A DNA stretch of 64,000 nt from Butyrivibrio sp. AE3004 (GCF_000703165.1 NZ_JNLQ01000003.1:1-64000), one strand, 5' to 3'. Counted from the first letter of the stretch, positions 8,522 to 17,292 are shown. The notes: generated by a model from the sequence alone, not told the origin. Translations and numbers: made by a program.

Positions 8522-9580
8522 ATGGGAGAAAAAATCGTAATGGGTTACTGGGACTGTCCGTTTTGTGGCAGCACTGGAATACCCGGAACCACATATGACT
8601 GTCCTAACTGTGGAAGGCAGAGGGGCAAGGAAACCAAGTTTTACATGAAGGAGGGAACTGTTGAATATGTTCCGGGGCATAAAGTCAGCGGTGCTGACTG
8701 GTACTGCGATTACTGCGGTGCGCTTAATTCTGCGGAAAGGACTACATGTGAAAACTGCGGTTCTCAAAGGGATGAGAGTAAAGAGGACTATTTTTCTTTA
8801 AAAGAACCTAAAACAGACAATTTTAATAACAACTTTAATAATACGGAATCCTCTACCTCTAATGAAAAAAAGTCAGCGTCAAAGTTTATAACATTCGGGA
8901 TTATTGCTCTTATTATCCTGATGGTAATCCTGATAAGCAGATTTTTGTCAAGACCTAAAGACTCCACCTTTTTAGTCCAGAGTATGTCTTGGGAGAATTC
9001 CATAAAAATCGAGGAGAACAAGACTTTTCGGGAATCGGACTGGAAGCTTCCGGATGGCGCAAGACTTGCTTATACCAAATCTGAAATCCGCAGTTACGAA
9101 TCAGTTCTTGACCATTATGAGTCTGTTACCAAATCCAGACAGGTTCAGGACGGCGGCCATTATGAAACAAGCTATTCTGATAACGGAGATGGTTCTTTTA
9201 CCGAACATTCCACATTTGTACCGGATTACACAACGGAATACTATACAGAGGAAGAACCTGTTTACCGTAAGGAACCTGTTTATGATACAAAATATTATTA
9301 TGATATAGATAAATGGGTAGATTCAAGAACAGAAACGTCTTCCGGTAATGATAAGAATCCCTATTGGCCGGATCTAAACCTCACTGAGAAAGAACGAGAA
9401 GCCGGTCGCTCATCCACCTATTCCATGAGTGGAGAACTAACTTATAAATCTTTAAGAAAATACAAAACGAAAACCGTAAAATATACCATAGACGAAGCTA
9501 TGTGGAAAGCTATTGATATCGGTCAGACAATAAGTTTGACCCTCAAGAATGGCAAAATCACAGCATGGCAATATGAATAA
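8522..9580 (+). CDS. membrane protein with RanBP2-type and CxxC zinc ribbons
   Basis: A 352-residue protein. The N-terminal ~90 residues carry two zinc ribbons: CPFCG with CPNCG, then WYCDYCG-9-CENCGSQRD, which fits the RanBP2-type pattern W-x-C-x2-C-x3-N-x6-C-x2-C. An Asn-rich linker precedes a single membrane helix near residues 118-140. The C-terminal ~200 residues are polar with many Tyr/Glu (TTEYYTEEEPVY region) and no recognised domain. The ribbons would be cytoplasmic and the tail outside, or the reverse. Function unknown. It follows bcp closely and ends at a strong terminator. Confidence 0.7.
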   Translation: MGEKIVMGYWDCPFCGSTGIPGTTYDCPNCGRQRGKETKFYMKEGTVEYVPGHKVSGADWYCDYCGALNSAERTTCENCGSQRDESKEDYFSLKEPKTDNFNNNFNNTESSTSNEKKSASKFITFGIIALIILMVILISRFLSRPKDSTFLVQSMSWENSIKIEENKTFRESDWKLPDGARLAYTKSEIRSYESVLDHYESVTKSRQVQDGGHYETSYSDNGDGSFTEHSTFVPDYTTEYYTEEEPVYRKEPVYDTKYYYDIDKWVDSRTETSSGNDKNPYWPDLNLTEKEREAGRSSTYSMSGELTYKSLRKYKTKTVKYTIDEAMWKAIDIGQTISLTLKNGKITAWQYE

Positions 9581-9594
9581 CAGAATATCCATAT

Positions 9595-9637
9595 AAGACA
9601 GACCTATTCAGTGTATAACTGAGAGGCCTGTCTTTTT
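9595..9637 (+). terminator. intrinsic terminator after the bcp operon
   Basis: AAGACAG(A)CCT pairs with AGG(C)CTGTCTT around an inner CAGT/ACTG stem, followed by TTTTTC. Confidence 0.9.
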
Positions 9638-9748
9638 CTGATCAGTTATACTTTTCGCTTGTTACAAAATGTTTATGCAATCAGTAAGTGATGCATTAGT
9701 TTATCCATTTGGCAATATAACATTTTCTTAAATTTTTGTAAGCCATTC

Positions 9749-9757
9749 TGTTATAAT
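9749..9757 (+). promoter_or_regulatory. extended -10 promoter for the second CPBP gene
   Basis: TGTTATAAT (TGnTATAAT) lies about 45 bases before the start codon. The -35 region is T-rich without a clear hexamer. Confidence 0.55.
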
Positions 9758-9804
9758 GTTCTCTGTGAGTTTTTTTTAAAGTTAATAGGTAAGAGTAATT
9801 GATA

Positions 9805-10467
9805 ATGACGAAAAACTATCTTGAATTATATGGTAAAAGAATATGCATGATAGCCGCATTCTATTTGATAAATTTTGGGTTATGGGAAATTATTGCACCA
9901 ATCATTTCCGGTGAATGGGCTTCATTTATGGTATATGTTTTACTCTTTGTGTTTGTGATATTTATGTTTCATAAGGAGCTTAAAAAGGAATTGGTTGAAA
10001 TTGCCAATACAAAATTGAAGGACAGGAGTTTTTACCTAAGATGGCTGATTGTTCTGGCAATTGATTTAATGCTTACAATGGTTGTTCTCTGGTTAGCTAA
10101 TACTTATTGTAATGCTATTTTGCCGGTTAATAATGAGAACGTAAAAAACCAGCTGAATGCTGTTCCCGTGTCATTGGGTGTGATACAGGGCTGTTTATTT
10201 GCACCTGTGATTGAAGAGATGGTGTTTCGCTACAGTATTATTGGCAAACCGAAAAGTAAATCCATGTGGATTATTTTTTCAATAATATCCATTGTTTTAT
10301 TTGATTGCATTCATATCGTAGCCACATTGGAGTTCTTCTATTATTTGACTCCTGCAATTTTTTTAACACTGTTCTATGACTGGAATAAAAACGTTTTAGC
10401 ATCGATATTGCTGCATTCGTCGATTAATATTGTTGGATATTTGGCATTATTAGTAGGGGTATTGTGA
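9805..10467 (+). CDS. CPBP family intramembrane metalloprotease
   Basis: About 220 residues with six to seven hydrophobic segments and the CPBP motifs EEMVFRYS, FDCIHIV and LLHSSINIVGYL, which supply the metal-binding glutamates and histidines. It is distinct from the CPBP protein at the left edge (shorter, little similarity outside the motifs). The start is ambiguous: TTG at 9799 is 5-6 bases from an AGGTAAG element and ATG at 9805 is about 11 bases away; ATG is chosen. The stop overlaps a possible short downstream frame. Confidence 0.82.
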   Translation: MTKNYLELYGKRICMIAAFYLINFGLWEIIAPIISGEWASFMVYVLLFVFVIFMFHKELKKELVEIANTKLKDRSFYLRWLIVLAIDLMLTMVVLWLANTYCNAILPVNNENVKNQLNAVPVSLGVIQGCLFAPVIEEMVFRYSIIGKPKSKSMWIIFSIISIVLFDCIHIVATLEFFYYLTPAIFLTLFYDWNKNVLASILLHSSINIVGYLALLVGVL

Positions 10468-10568
10468 TAGCTGATCTTAATGAAACAGTAATCTTTATAG
10501 ATCCAAAGGATAAGCCGTCAGAGCAGAATGATCTGACATTGGAAGTATTTAGCAAGAAGATTATGTAA
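10464..10568 (+). CDS. possible 34-residue protein overlapping the CPBP stop
   Basis: A GTG at 10464 overlaps the preceding TGA, with AGGGG upstream, and opens a 34-codon frame (IADLNETVIFIDPKDKP...) ending at TAA 10566-10568. The residue composition is protein-like and the overlap suggests translational coupling. No family is recognised and it may be a chance frame or a gene remnant. Confidence 0.3.
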   Translation: MIADLNETVIFIDPKDKPSEQNDLTLEVFSKKIM

Positions 10569-10606
10569 TCAGTTTTGTCTGACGAACAGAAGGGAATATA
10601 AAAGTA

Positions 10607-11140
10607 ATGGGACATTTTTATTTTATTAGGCATGGACAGACAGTATGGAATGTTGAAAACAAGATATGCGGGGCAACAGATATAGAATTGACGGAACTTG
10701 GACACCAACAGGCTATTGAGACGGGAAAAAGGATTATTGAAACCGGAATTAAGGCTGATGAGATTCTTACTTCACCTCTTGTCAGAGCATCCGAGACAGC
10801 CAGACATATATCGGAGATTACTGGGATTCCTATGCGGATAGAACCAAGGCTCATTGAACAGAACTTTGGAAAATATGAATCTACTGCCAGAGATGGCAGG
10901 GAATTTCATGAAGCCAAGAAAGACATGGCGAGCAGATTTGGAACCGGGGAATCCATGCTTCACCTGGCACAGAGAATATACAATCTTCTTGATGATATTA
11001 AAGAAGATGATAAGACATATATCCTTGTAGCGCATAATGGAATATCAAGGATATTGGAATCATATTTCAGAGAGATGGATAATGAAGAATTCTCTTCGTT
11101 TGGCATAAAGAACTGTGAGATAAAACGATACGATTTTTAA
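10607..11140 (+). CDS. histidine phosphatase family protein (phosphoglycerate-mutase-like)
   Basis: A 177-residue protein with the defining FIRHGQTVWN motif (catalytic His near residue 8) at the N-terminus, the TDIELTELG segment, SPLVRASETA (second phosphate-binding Arg) and VAHNGISRI near the C-terminus (second catalytic His). It belongs to the broad cobC/gpmB-like branch, cytoplasmic phosphatases acting on sugar phosphates or cofactors; the substrate cannot be assigned. A ribosome site AGAAGGGAA precedes it. Confidence 0.88.
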   Translation: MGHFYFIRHGQTVWNVENKICGATDIELTELGHQQAIETGKRIIETGIKADEILTSPLVRASETARHISEITGIPMRIEPRLIEQNFGKYESTARDGREFHEAKKDMASRFGTGESMLHLAQRIYNLLDDIKEDDKTYILVAHNGISRILESYFREMDNEEFSSFGIKNCEIKRYDF

Positions 11141-11181
11141 AAATAAAATATTTTTGTCTAAAAAATTTTGCTCATCGTATT

Positions 11182-11217
11182 TTCCTGTAGGCGGTTAAAG
11201 AGATACTACCTACAGGA
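11182..11217. repeat. inverted repeat between convergent genes
   Basis: TCCTGTAGG and CCTACAGGA pair across 17-18 bases. A second possible pairing, GTTAAAG (11193-11199) with CTTTAAC (about 11228), could compete. There is no T run on either side, so it is not a classical terminator. It lies between the histidine phosphatase and the convergent LacI remnant. Confidence 0.5.
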
Positions 11218-11229
11218 TGATGAACACCT

Positions 11230-12216
11230 TTAACTGCTGGTAGTTTTTCCTTCACCGAAAGTGACAGGAAGGCAAAGCAGCGGCGGAGTGGTATCAAGAT
11301 TGTCTCGGAGCAGAAGATCTACGGCTGCTTCAGCTATATCTTCTACAGGCTGTACTATGGTAGAACAAACATATTCTTCGGTGGCAAAATCCTTTATGCC
11401 ATCGAAACCTATAATCTCCACATCTCCCGGAACTGACAGACCAAAAGATACCAGAATATCTCTGACCAAAAGTGCAAGAAGATCCGTGCCGCAAAAAATA
11501 CCATCATAGGCACATTGGCCTTTAAACAGTGGTTCAAGATATTTTGCAAGAACAGCTTTGGTTTCATTTATTACATGGGTATCTATTAATGTGTGGCTTT
11601 CACAGGGAAGGTTATATGACCGGCATCCGTATTCAAAACCGGACAATCTTTTATAGGTTTCACCGTTGATTGCTGACCACATACGGATAAATAGTACCTT
11701 CTTGCAGCCAAGTGCATGCAGTTTTTCAGCTGCAAGCTGTCCACCTGCAAAATTATCGCTGGAAACGCAGGGGGTATGAGTGTTAATAATCCTGTCTATT
11801 GATACGAAAGAAACTTCATCGGGAACTACCAGATTAGTGTTATAGGTAAGTCCTATGATTCCGTCAACTTTATGTTGCAGGGCGAGATTAACAAATTCTG
11901 TTTCCAGAGAAGGGTCATAATCTGTGCAGAACATAAGACAGCGATAGCCCCTTGCGGAGAGCGAACTATTGAGACAGTTTGCCAGATGCCCAAAGTAGGG
12001 GTGCGTGGTATTTGGAATAAGAACAGCTGCGGTGTGGGTGCGACTTGCTTTAAGCCCCTGGGCATAGCTGTTAACGCGGTAGTTCAGCTTTTTTATGGCT
12101 GCAAGTACCTTCTTTTCATACTCTTCACCAACCGGTTTGTGGTTTATAACCTTGGAAACTGTTCCAAGAGCGACCCCGGCTTCCCGGGCAACGTCCTTAA
12201 TTGTAGGGGCGTTTTT
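11230..12216 (-). pseudogene. LacI-family regulator that has lost its start codon
   Basis: Reading the minus strand from 12216 gives KNAPTIKDVAREAGVALG..., a textbook LacI helix-turn-helix, continuing without interruption through the hinge and periplasmic-binding-like domain (FVSIDRIINTHTPCVSSDN, IIGFDGIKDF) to the stop at 11230. The frame is about 328 codons, close to full LacI length, but TAA lies directly upstream at 12217-12219. The first in-frame ATG is at 11934, after the DNA-binding domain. The flanking IS91-like element ends just at this point, so the start codon and promoter were probably removed by its insertion. Together with the permeases and GH32 gene this was the regulator of a fructoside operon. 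Confidence 0.85.
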
Positions 12217-12231
12217 TTATTTAATAGGAAA

Positions 12232-12250
12232 TTTCGCCTTGGCGGCGAAA
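12232..12250. repeat. terminal hairpin of the IS91-like element
   Basis: TTTCGCC-TTGGC-GGCGAAA is a perfect 7-bp stem about a dozen bases from the point where the LacI reading frame begins. IS91-family origin ends typically carry such a subterminal palindrome. Confidence 0.5.
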
Positions 12251-12263
12251 CCTTGAATTAAAA

Positions 12264-12282
12264 GGCCCGGCAAGACCGGGCC
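12264..12282 (-). terminator. terminator of the IS91-like transposase transcript
   Basis: GGCCCGG-5-CCGGGCC is a perfect GC-rich stem. On the minus strand it is followed by TTTTAATTC, which fits an intrinsic terminator downstream of the small ORF. It may also function in the element's origin end. Confidence 0.65.
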
Positions 12283-12311
12283 ACGCAAAGCGGAGGTATG
12301 TTGGTTATGAA

Positions 12312-12476
12312 TTACCAATCTACCTCATCAAAGAATTCATCATCTTCATGCATAAAGTAATCCATATCGAGAAGGTCTTCATCGTCCATCTCGCGGATTT
12401 CATTCGCCGACATGCCTTCCGGCGGATTCTGGATGTATTTCTCTCTAAGCTTTGCTATTAGTTCTTTACTAGCCAT
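12312..12476 (-). CDS. small acidic protein encoded downstream of the IS91-like transposase
   Basis: A 54-residue frame starting MASKELIAKLREKYIQ, with a very acidic C-terminal half (DDEDLLDMDYFMHEDDEFF). A strong AGGAGG lies seven bases before the ATG, and it starts 27 bases after the transposase stop on the same strand, so the two are cotranscribed and end at the hairpin 12264-12282. Function unknown; an element-encoded accessory or DNA-mimic-like protein is possible. It is too short to be assigned by family. Confidence 0.7.
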   Translation of the reverse strand: MASKELIAKLREKYIQNPPEGMSANEIREMDDEDLLDMDYFMHEDDEFFDEVDW

Positions 12477-12503
12477 GGCTGTTCCTCCTGTAGCATGATT
12501 TTA

Positions 12504-13721
12504 TCATGCGCAGGAATACGAGGGAACAATGCCGATTTTTGTAGACGGAGCTCTGCTCTTGGGACGGCATTTTCCCATTGTCTTTTCGTATAAGTCTTCG
12601 AGAGAAACACGTTTGTGGTTGAAGCGCAACTCAAGAAATTTCATGGTGCTGTTGCATTTGGGACAACTTAATGGATCATATCCGAATGCTGACAGGATAC
12701 CTGAACGCCATTGAAGGAATGATTTAAAGAATGGCTTTTTGGAAGGATGAATCAGACGGTAAAGTTTTTTGTCTGACTCCCTATGACGACCATACACGCC
12801 ATAATAACGTATCATCTTAAAGTCTTTTTCTGGTATGTGCTGTATAAGACGTTTGATGAATTCCATTGAAGGTATGGTCTCGGTGACAAGGACTTCGTCC
12901 TCATGTCTGTTGTAGTGGAAAGTAACAGTATCATGCTCTTTATCATAAGAGTCAATTCTTGAGAGCCCGATTACAGGACGACCAAGATATCTGCCTATAT
13001 ATTTAGCAACAGTACGTCTGTCAGCGAGAGTGGGTTTGCCATAGACATAGAAGCCTTCTTTCTGATTTTTGTAGGAGAGAGCTTTTTCTTTTTTAAACAA
13101 TGCTTTCTTATTGGGATCAGTAATACGATCTTCCATTAGATTCAGAAGAGCAGTCTGAAAAGCATGGCGCATATAGGGGTAACTGAAGAACTTTACTTTG
13201 CGCCAGAAGCCGGTGTCTCCAACACCACCTTCAGATATGAGGCAGTGGATATGAGGATTCCATTCCAAAGGACGACCAAATGTGTGAAGAACAAGGATGT
13301 AACCAGGTGTAAAGTTCTGACTCTTGTTGATTTTGTAGAACATCCGGTTAATAACACTGCTGGTAGCTTCAAAAAGACAATTAAGAAGGTCACGATCTTC
13401 GAGAAAGTAATGGCGTAATTCTTTTGATATGGTGAATACGCAGTGACGGTGCTGACAGTTTATGAGCTTAAATGACATAGCCTGAGCACGCTTTTGTGAA
13501 TACATGGCACCACATGTAGGGCAGAATCTAGAATGACAACGAAAGGGAACAAATTTGAGAGTACCACAATCAGGGCAGCCGTACATGGCGCCGCCATAGG
13601 CAGGATCCCCGCAATTGATCATCTTATCGATGTTTTCCATTTCGGTCTTGCGGGGGTGAAGAGTATATTGAATTTCTTCATAATGATCGCGGAATAAATC
13701 TTGTAGAGTATTTCGTTTCAT
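12504..13721 (-). CDS. IS91-family transposase (HUH, zinc-binding N-terminus)
   Basis: About 405 residues from MKRNTLQDLF. The N-terminal zinc-binding domain has paired cysteines (CPDCG, CPTCGAMYSQKRA). The catalytic core contains WNPHIHCLISEGG, the HUH motif, and a downstream Tyr-rich segment (VAKYIGRYL) as in Y2-type rolling-circle transposases. A C-terminal CPKCN ribbon is present. The in-frame region upstream of 13721 lacks a ribosome site and runs through element hairpins, so the internal ATG is taken as the start. The gene appears intact. Confidence 0.9.
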   Translation of the reverse strand: MKRNTLQDLFRDHYEEIQYTLHPRKTEMENIDKMINCGDPAYGGAMYGCPDCGTLKFVPFRCHSRFCPTCGAMYSQKRAQAMSFKLINCQHRHCVFTISKELRHYFLEDRDLLNCLFEATSSVINRMFYKINKSQNFTPGYILVLHTFGRPLEWNPHIHCLISEGGVGDTGFWRKVKFFSYPYMRHAFQTALLNLMEDRITDPNKKALFKKEKALSYKNQKEGFYVYGKPTLADRRTVAKYIGRYLGRPVIGLSRIDSYDKEHDTVTFHYNRHEDEVLVTETIPSMEFIKRLIQHIPEKDFKMIRYYGVYGRHRESDKKLYRLIHPSKKPFFKSFLQWRSGILSAFGYDPLSCPKCNSTMKFLELRFNHKRVSLEDLYEKTMGKCRPKSRAPSTKIGIVPSYSCA

Positions 13722-13760
13722 AAATTCATTATGAATGAGTTGAGGCAAAAAACAACCCCA

Positions 13761-13811
13761 CCCCTCATGAGTGAGGGGCAGGGGAGTTGAGGTGCCGTAG
13801 GCACTTTTTTT
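13761..13811 (+). repeat. paired hairpins at the 5' side of the IS91-like element
   Basis: CCCCTCA/TGAGGGG forms one hairpin at 13761-13777, and GTGCC-GTA-GGCAC followed by seven Ts forms a terminator-like second one at 13792-13811 on the plus strand. No plus-strand gene lies to the left, so the latter probably isolates the element from flanking transcription or belongs to its end. Confidence 0.5.
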
Positions 13812-13865
13812 ATGTGCAGGCAACACTAAGTCGCTTATATCAATTATTTGTTCTTCTATTGTGCA

Positions 13866-13895
13866 GTACGGGTCGGGGTCATGACCGGCCCGTAC
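13866..13895 (+). promoter_or_regulatory. strong hairpin immediately before the sugar permease gene
   Basis: GTACGGGTCGG pairs with CCGGCCCGTAC (11 bp, one wobble) around an 8-base loop, followed by ACTTTTG and then GGAGG and the permease ATG at 13919. Hairpins of this kind commonly lie between a sugar-binding-protein gene and its permease genes. Here it may be all that remains of that intercistronic region, since no binding-protein gene is present. Confidence 0.6.
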
Positions 13896-13918
13896 ACTTT
13901 TGTTAATGGAGGCCCTTA

Positions 13919-14797
13919 ATGAGAACTACTAAAACAAGTTATAAAGTGAGGCAGTTTTGTGTTTTTGCGGGACCGGCAGCGCTGTTGTTTTCGCTCACTG
14001 TGATCCTGCCTTTTATCTATGGACTCTATCTGACATTTACCAGCTGGGATGGAATTTCAAGACAGAAACCTTTTGTTGGCCTTGCAAATTACGCTGCCAC
14101 GTTTCAGGATGCTGATTTTTGGGTTCCCATTACGAGAACTCTTGTATATTCTGCGCTGGCAGTCATTCTTGTAAATGTTGTTGCTTTTATTCTTGCTTAT
14201 CTTGTTACGTCGGGTGTTCGGGGACAGAATTTTTTCCGTGTAGGTTTCTTCATTCCTAACCTTATCGGAGGTATTGTCCTTGGTTATATCTGGAAGTTTG
14301 TTTTTAACCGCGCTTTTGTCGCTGTAGGCAATGCTATAACCGGACAGACTTTACCTTCTCTTTTGTCTACGCCTACAGGTGCAATGTTCTGCCTGATTTT
14401 CGTATCGGTATGGCAGTACGCGGGATATATGATGCTGATATATGTTGCCGGTTTTATGAGCGTTGGGGAGGATGTGAAAGAAGCCTCCATGATCGATGGC
14501 TGCAGCCCTTCTCAGGCTATGTGGAGGATTATTGTTCCTCTTATGAGATCGTCATTCGTGCAGTGCATTTTCCTTAGCATCACCAGATGCTTTATGGCTT
14601 ACGACGTGAACCTGTCATTGACTAAGGGAGAGCCTTTTAACTCTACAGTTATGGCAGCTATGCACGTATATAACACGGCATTTACTTATAAACAATACGG
14701 AACCGGCCAGGCTGAGGCATTTGTGCTGTTTGTCATCTGTGCAATTGTAGGCATGGTTCAGGTTTATGTTGGTAAGAAAGGAGAGGTGGAAGCGTGA
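13919..14797 (+). CDS. carbohydrate ABC transporter permease, MalF/MsmF type
   Basis: A 292-residue inner-membrane permease with about six hydrophobic segments and the EAA loop EASMIDGCSPSQAMWRIIVP, which contacts the ATPase. It is the first permease of a carbohydrate-uptake-1 importer and overlaps the second permease gene by four bases. Neither the substrate-binding protein nor the ATPase is encoded here; such systems often share a distant MsmK-type ATPase, but the binding protein is normally adjacent and is missing. The leader contains the hairpin at 13866-13895. Confidence 0.9.
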   Translation: MRTTKTSYKVRQFCVFAGPAALLFSLTVILPFIYGLYLTFTSWDGISRQKPFVGLANYAATFQDADFWVPITRTLVYSALAVILVNVVAFILAYLVTSGVRGQNFFRVGFFIPNLIGGIVLGYIWKFVFNRAFVAVGNAITGQTLPSLLSTPTGAMFCLIFVSVWQYAGYMMLIYVAGFMSVGEDVKEASMIDGCSPSQAMWRIIVPLMRSSFVQCIFLSITRCFMAYDVNLSLTKGEPFNSTVMAAMHVYNTAFTYKQYGTGQAEAFVLFVICAIVGMVQVYVGKKGEVEA

Positions 14798-15657
14798 TGA
14801 ATGATTCAGCAAAAGCTTTGAGAAAAAAGAAGATCAGGAACGCCTTTATGTTTATCGTTCTTCTTGTACTGTTTTTCTGCTTTGTAGCGCCATTCCTTTT
14901 GGTCATCATAAACGTATTTAAGACAAAGGGTGATATTACAAGCAACCCACTTGCTCTTGTTGGTAAACATGGATTTACATTAAAGAACTTTCCTGAGGCA
15001 ATGAAAAAAATGGATTTCTGGAGAGTGTTCATGAACTCTGTGATCATAACTGTAAGTGCCACAATCCTTACAGTACTGACTTCGTCCATGAATGCATATG
15101 TGATAGTCAGAAATAAATGGATTGCCTGCACAGTTCTTTTTGCAATGATGATAGCTTCAATGGTGATCCCTTTCCAGGTTCTGATGGTGCCGCTCGTATC
15201 TGTATACGGTGGAATATTTGGGCTCCTGAACCACAGGCTCACACTGATACTTCTTCATGTGGGATTTTCTGTGTCAATGGCCAGCTTTATGTTTCATGGC
15301 GCCATTCGCACGAATATTCCGCTGGAACTGGAGGAGGCTGCATACATTGATGGATGTACAAACTGGGGAACATTCTGGAAAATAGTATTTCCTTTACTAA
15401 AACCCACAATCGCTACAGTGGCTATTATAGATGCCATGGCATTTTGGAATGACTACCTGCTTCCAAGTCTTGTTCTTCAGAAAAAAGACCTTTACACAAT
15501 TCCGATAGCTACGCAGGCATTTTATGGAACATATTCTACGGATATTGGACTTGTTATGGCAGCCCTTCTGCTGGCCATGCTTCCTATCCTGGTTCTATAT
15601 CTTTTCCTGCAGAGATATATCGTCAAGGGTGTTACTTCCGGTGCAGTGAAAGGATGA
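14794..15657 (+). CDS. carbohydrate ABC transporter permease, MalG/MsmG type
   Basis: A 287-residue membrane permease with the EAA loop EEAAYIDGCTNWGTFWKIVFP and the typical C-terminal GAVKG end. The start is either GTG 14794, overlapping the upstream TGA, or ATG 14797; GAAAGGAGAGG precedes both. It pairs with the upstream permease and is followed 12 bases later by the broken GH32 gene, so the original substrate was probably a fructoside such as sucrose or a fructo-oligosaccharide. Confidence 0.9.
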   Translation: MMNDSAKALRKKKIRNAFMFIVLLVLFFCFVAPFLLVIINVFKTKGDITSNPLALVGKHGFTLKNFPEAMKKMDFWRVFMNSVIITVSATILTVLTSSMNAYVIVRNKWIACTVLFAMMIASMVIPFQVLMVPLVSVYGGIFGLLNHRLTLILLHVGFSVSMASFMFHGAIRTNIPLELEEAAYIDGCTNWGTFWKIVFPLLKPTIATVAIIDAMAFWNDYLLPSLVLQKKDLYTIPIATQAFYGTYSTDIGLVMAALLLAMLPILVLYLFLQRYIVKGVTSGAVKG

Positions 15658-15669
15658 AATCAGTTCAAT

Positions 15670-16693
15670 ATGAAAAATACATTATTACAAAAAGCCAGAG
15701 AATATGAGGAGAGATATTCGAAACAGATATCTGATATGCAAAGACCTTTGTTTCACCTCACTCCTAAAGTAGGGTGGTTAAATGATCCAAATGGCTTTTC
15801 CTGGGAATATGATCGCAAGATTATGGTTAATCATGACCGATATGGAAAGATATGGGAATGCCCTGATCTCTTTTCTCTGGATGGAAAAGAGGTTCTTATT
15901 TTTAGCGTGCAGGAGATGCTGCCTGAAGGTCTTGAATTCCACAACGGTTTTGGCTCAATAGTGGCTATTGGAGACTTTTCTTTTGACAACGGGGGAATTC
16001 TGCAAGGAGGAGATACATTCAATTGATTACGGAATTGATTTTTATGCTCCTCAGACGTTGCTTACCCCTGACGGCAGAAGGGTTATGATAGGCTGGCTTC
16101 AGAACTGGGATACCATTACCCCGCCACAGACCGTACTTCCGTGGGAGGGACAGATGTCGCTGCCCCGTGAGCTTGAGGTAAAGAATGGTAGGCTTTATCA
16201 GAATCCTGTCAGGGAGCTACTGTCATATCGCATAGGCGATGCAGTTAAGGGCGAGTATGTTCTTAATGATGAGGAGAGAGAGATAAACGGAATAAGTGGC
16301 CGAACTGTGGATCTTACAGTAGACATTGAGGCTGCTGATCTTTCTGATATCTATCACAGATTTGCCATCAGATTCGCCAGAAATGACAGGTATTATACAT
16401 CCATTAGTTTCAGACCCGGGGAATCGGTTCTTAGAATAGACAGGAAATTTTCGGGCTCCCGAAGAGGAATAATACATCAGAGGAGGGCAAGGGTAGAGCA
16501 CGAAAATGGTCGGATAAGACTTCGGATTATCATTGACAGGTACAGTGTAGAAATTTTCGTCAATGACGGAGAAAAAGTGCTCTCCGCGATTCTGGAGACA
16601 GACGTTGCGGCTGATGGAATCTCTTTTATCGCTGAGGGAAAAGCGAAGATCAACGTAGAACATTATAATATTTCTCTTGAAAACATTTTTTAA
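15670..16693 (+). pseudogene. GH32 beta-fructosidase, inactivated by internal deletion and frameshift
   Basis: The first frame (15670-16026) begins like sucrose-6-phosphate hydrolase/fructanase, with FHLTPKVGWLNDPNGF holding the nucleophile Asp. It then jumps within about 20 residues to IWECPDLF, which holds the acid/base Glu. In GH32 enzymes about 130 residues including the RDP motif lie between these, so they are deleted here. The frame then shifts near 15985-16010, and the rest continues in the next frame (HSIDYGIDFYAPQTLL, GRRVMIGWLQNW, then the C-terminal beta-sandwich with YSVEIFVNDGE) to 16693. Both lesions argue for a dead gene at the end of the decayed operon. Confidence 0.88.
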
Positions 16694-16700
16694 TCATATT

Positions 16701-16747
16701 AGCCTTTTCTTAGGACGTCCGAATCTTATCCTAAGAGGAGGCTTTTA
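16701..16747 (+). terminator. intrinsic terminator of the fructoside operon
   Basis: AGCCT...CTTAGGA pairs with TCCTAAG...AGGCT, followed by TTTTAT. Confidence 0.85.
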
Positions 16748-16830
16748 TATTATATAGCTGAATAGAATCAGGGAACTTTGATGAATAGCTTATTTAAGCC
16801 GTTTTAAGTTTAGTCCCAGTGGGAGGAATA

Positions 16831-17292
16831 ATGGATATACAAGTAAGAAACGCAAATAAGGCAGACTTTCAGGCTGTTAGACGAATAATGAATCAGGTTC
16901 AGGAAATGCATGTAGAATGGCGACCGGATATCTATAAACCCAATGAAGATTTTATAACAGAAGAAGTTTTTGATAGGATGATCGGTTGTGGAAATCTTTT
17001 TGTTGCAGATATGGGAGGTATAGTAGCGGGAGTTCTCGAAATAACATATAGGCATATTGAAAGTCCTACTCACGTTACAAGAGATGTGATTTTTATAGAC
17101 ACTATGGCTGTTGATTCGGAATTTAGAGGGAAAGGTATCGGACATCAGTTTTTTGGCAAAGTGAAAGAGCTGAAGGAGGCTTCCGGTTTAGATGGAATAG
17201 AACTTCAGGTAAATGCCAGGAACCATGCTGCATATGAAATGTACAGGGAATACGGGTTTACAGAAAAATCGATTAATATGGAATTGCTATAA
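16831..17292 (+). CDS. GNAT family N-acetyltransferase
   Basis: A 153-residue acetyltransferase with the GNAT acetyl-CoA-binding signature VDSEFRGKGIGHQFF and the C-terminal NARNHAAYEMYREYGF motif. Substrate unknown. A GTG at 16819 overlaps its own ribosome site; GGGAGGA just before ATG 16831 supports the later start. It is not in an operon with its neighbours. Confidence 0.88.
   Translation: MDIQVRNANKADFQAVRRIMNQVQEMHVEWRPDIYKPNEDFITEEVFDRMIGCGNLFVADMGGIVAGVLEITYRHIESPTHVTRDVIFIDTMAVDSEFRGKGIGHQFFGKVKELKEASGLDGIELQVNARNHAAYEMYREYGFTEKSINMELL

Larger units (their letters stand above)
12221..13860 (-). mobile_element. IS91-like rolling-circle insertion element (approximate ends)
   Basis: The block holds a Y1/Y2-type transposase with an N-terminal zinc domain, a small downstream ORF, and hairpins near both ends (12232-12250 and 12264-12282 on the transposase 3' side; 13761-13811 on the other). 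Its left end abuts the decapitated lacI reading frame. IS91-type elements have no terminal inverted repeats and make no target duplication, so exact ends cannot be read; they are estimated from where the LacI frame and the permease leader resume. Confidence 0.7.

Noticed and set aside
11182..11217. Inverted repeat considered as a bidirectional terminator
   Set aside because: No T run follows the stem on either strand.
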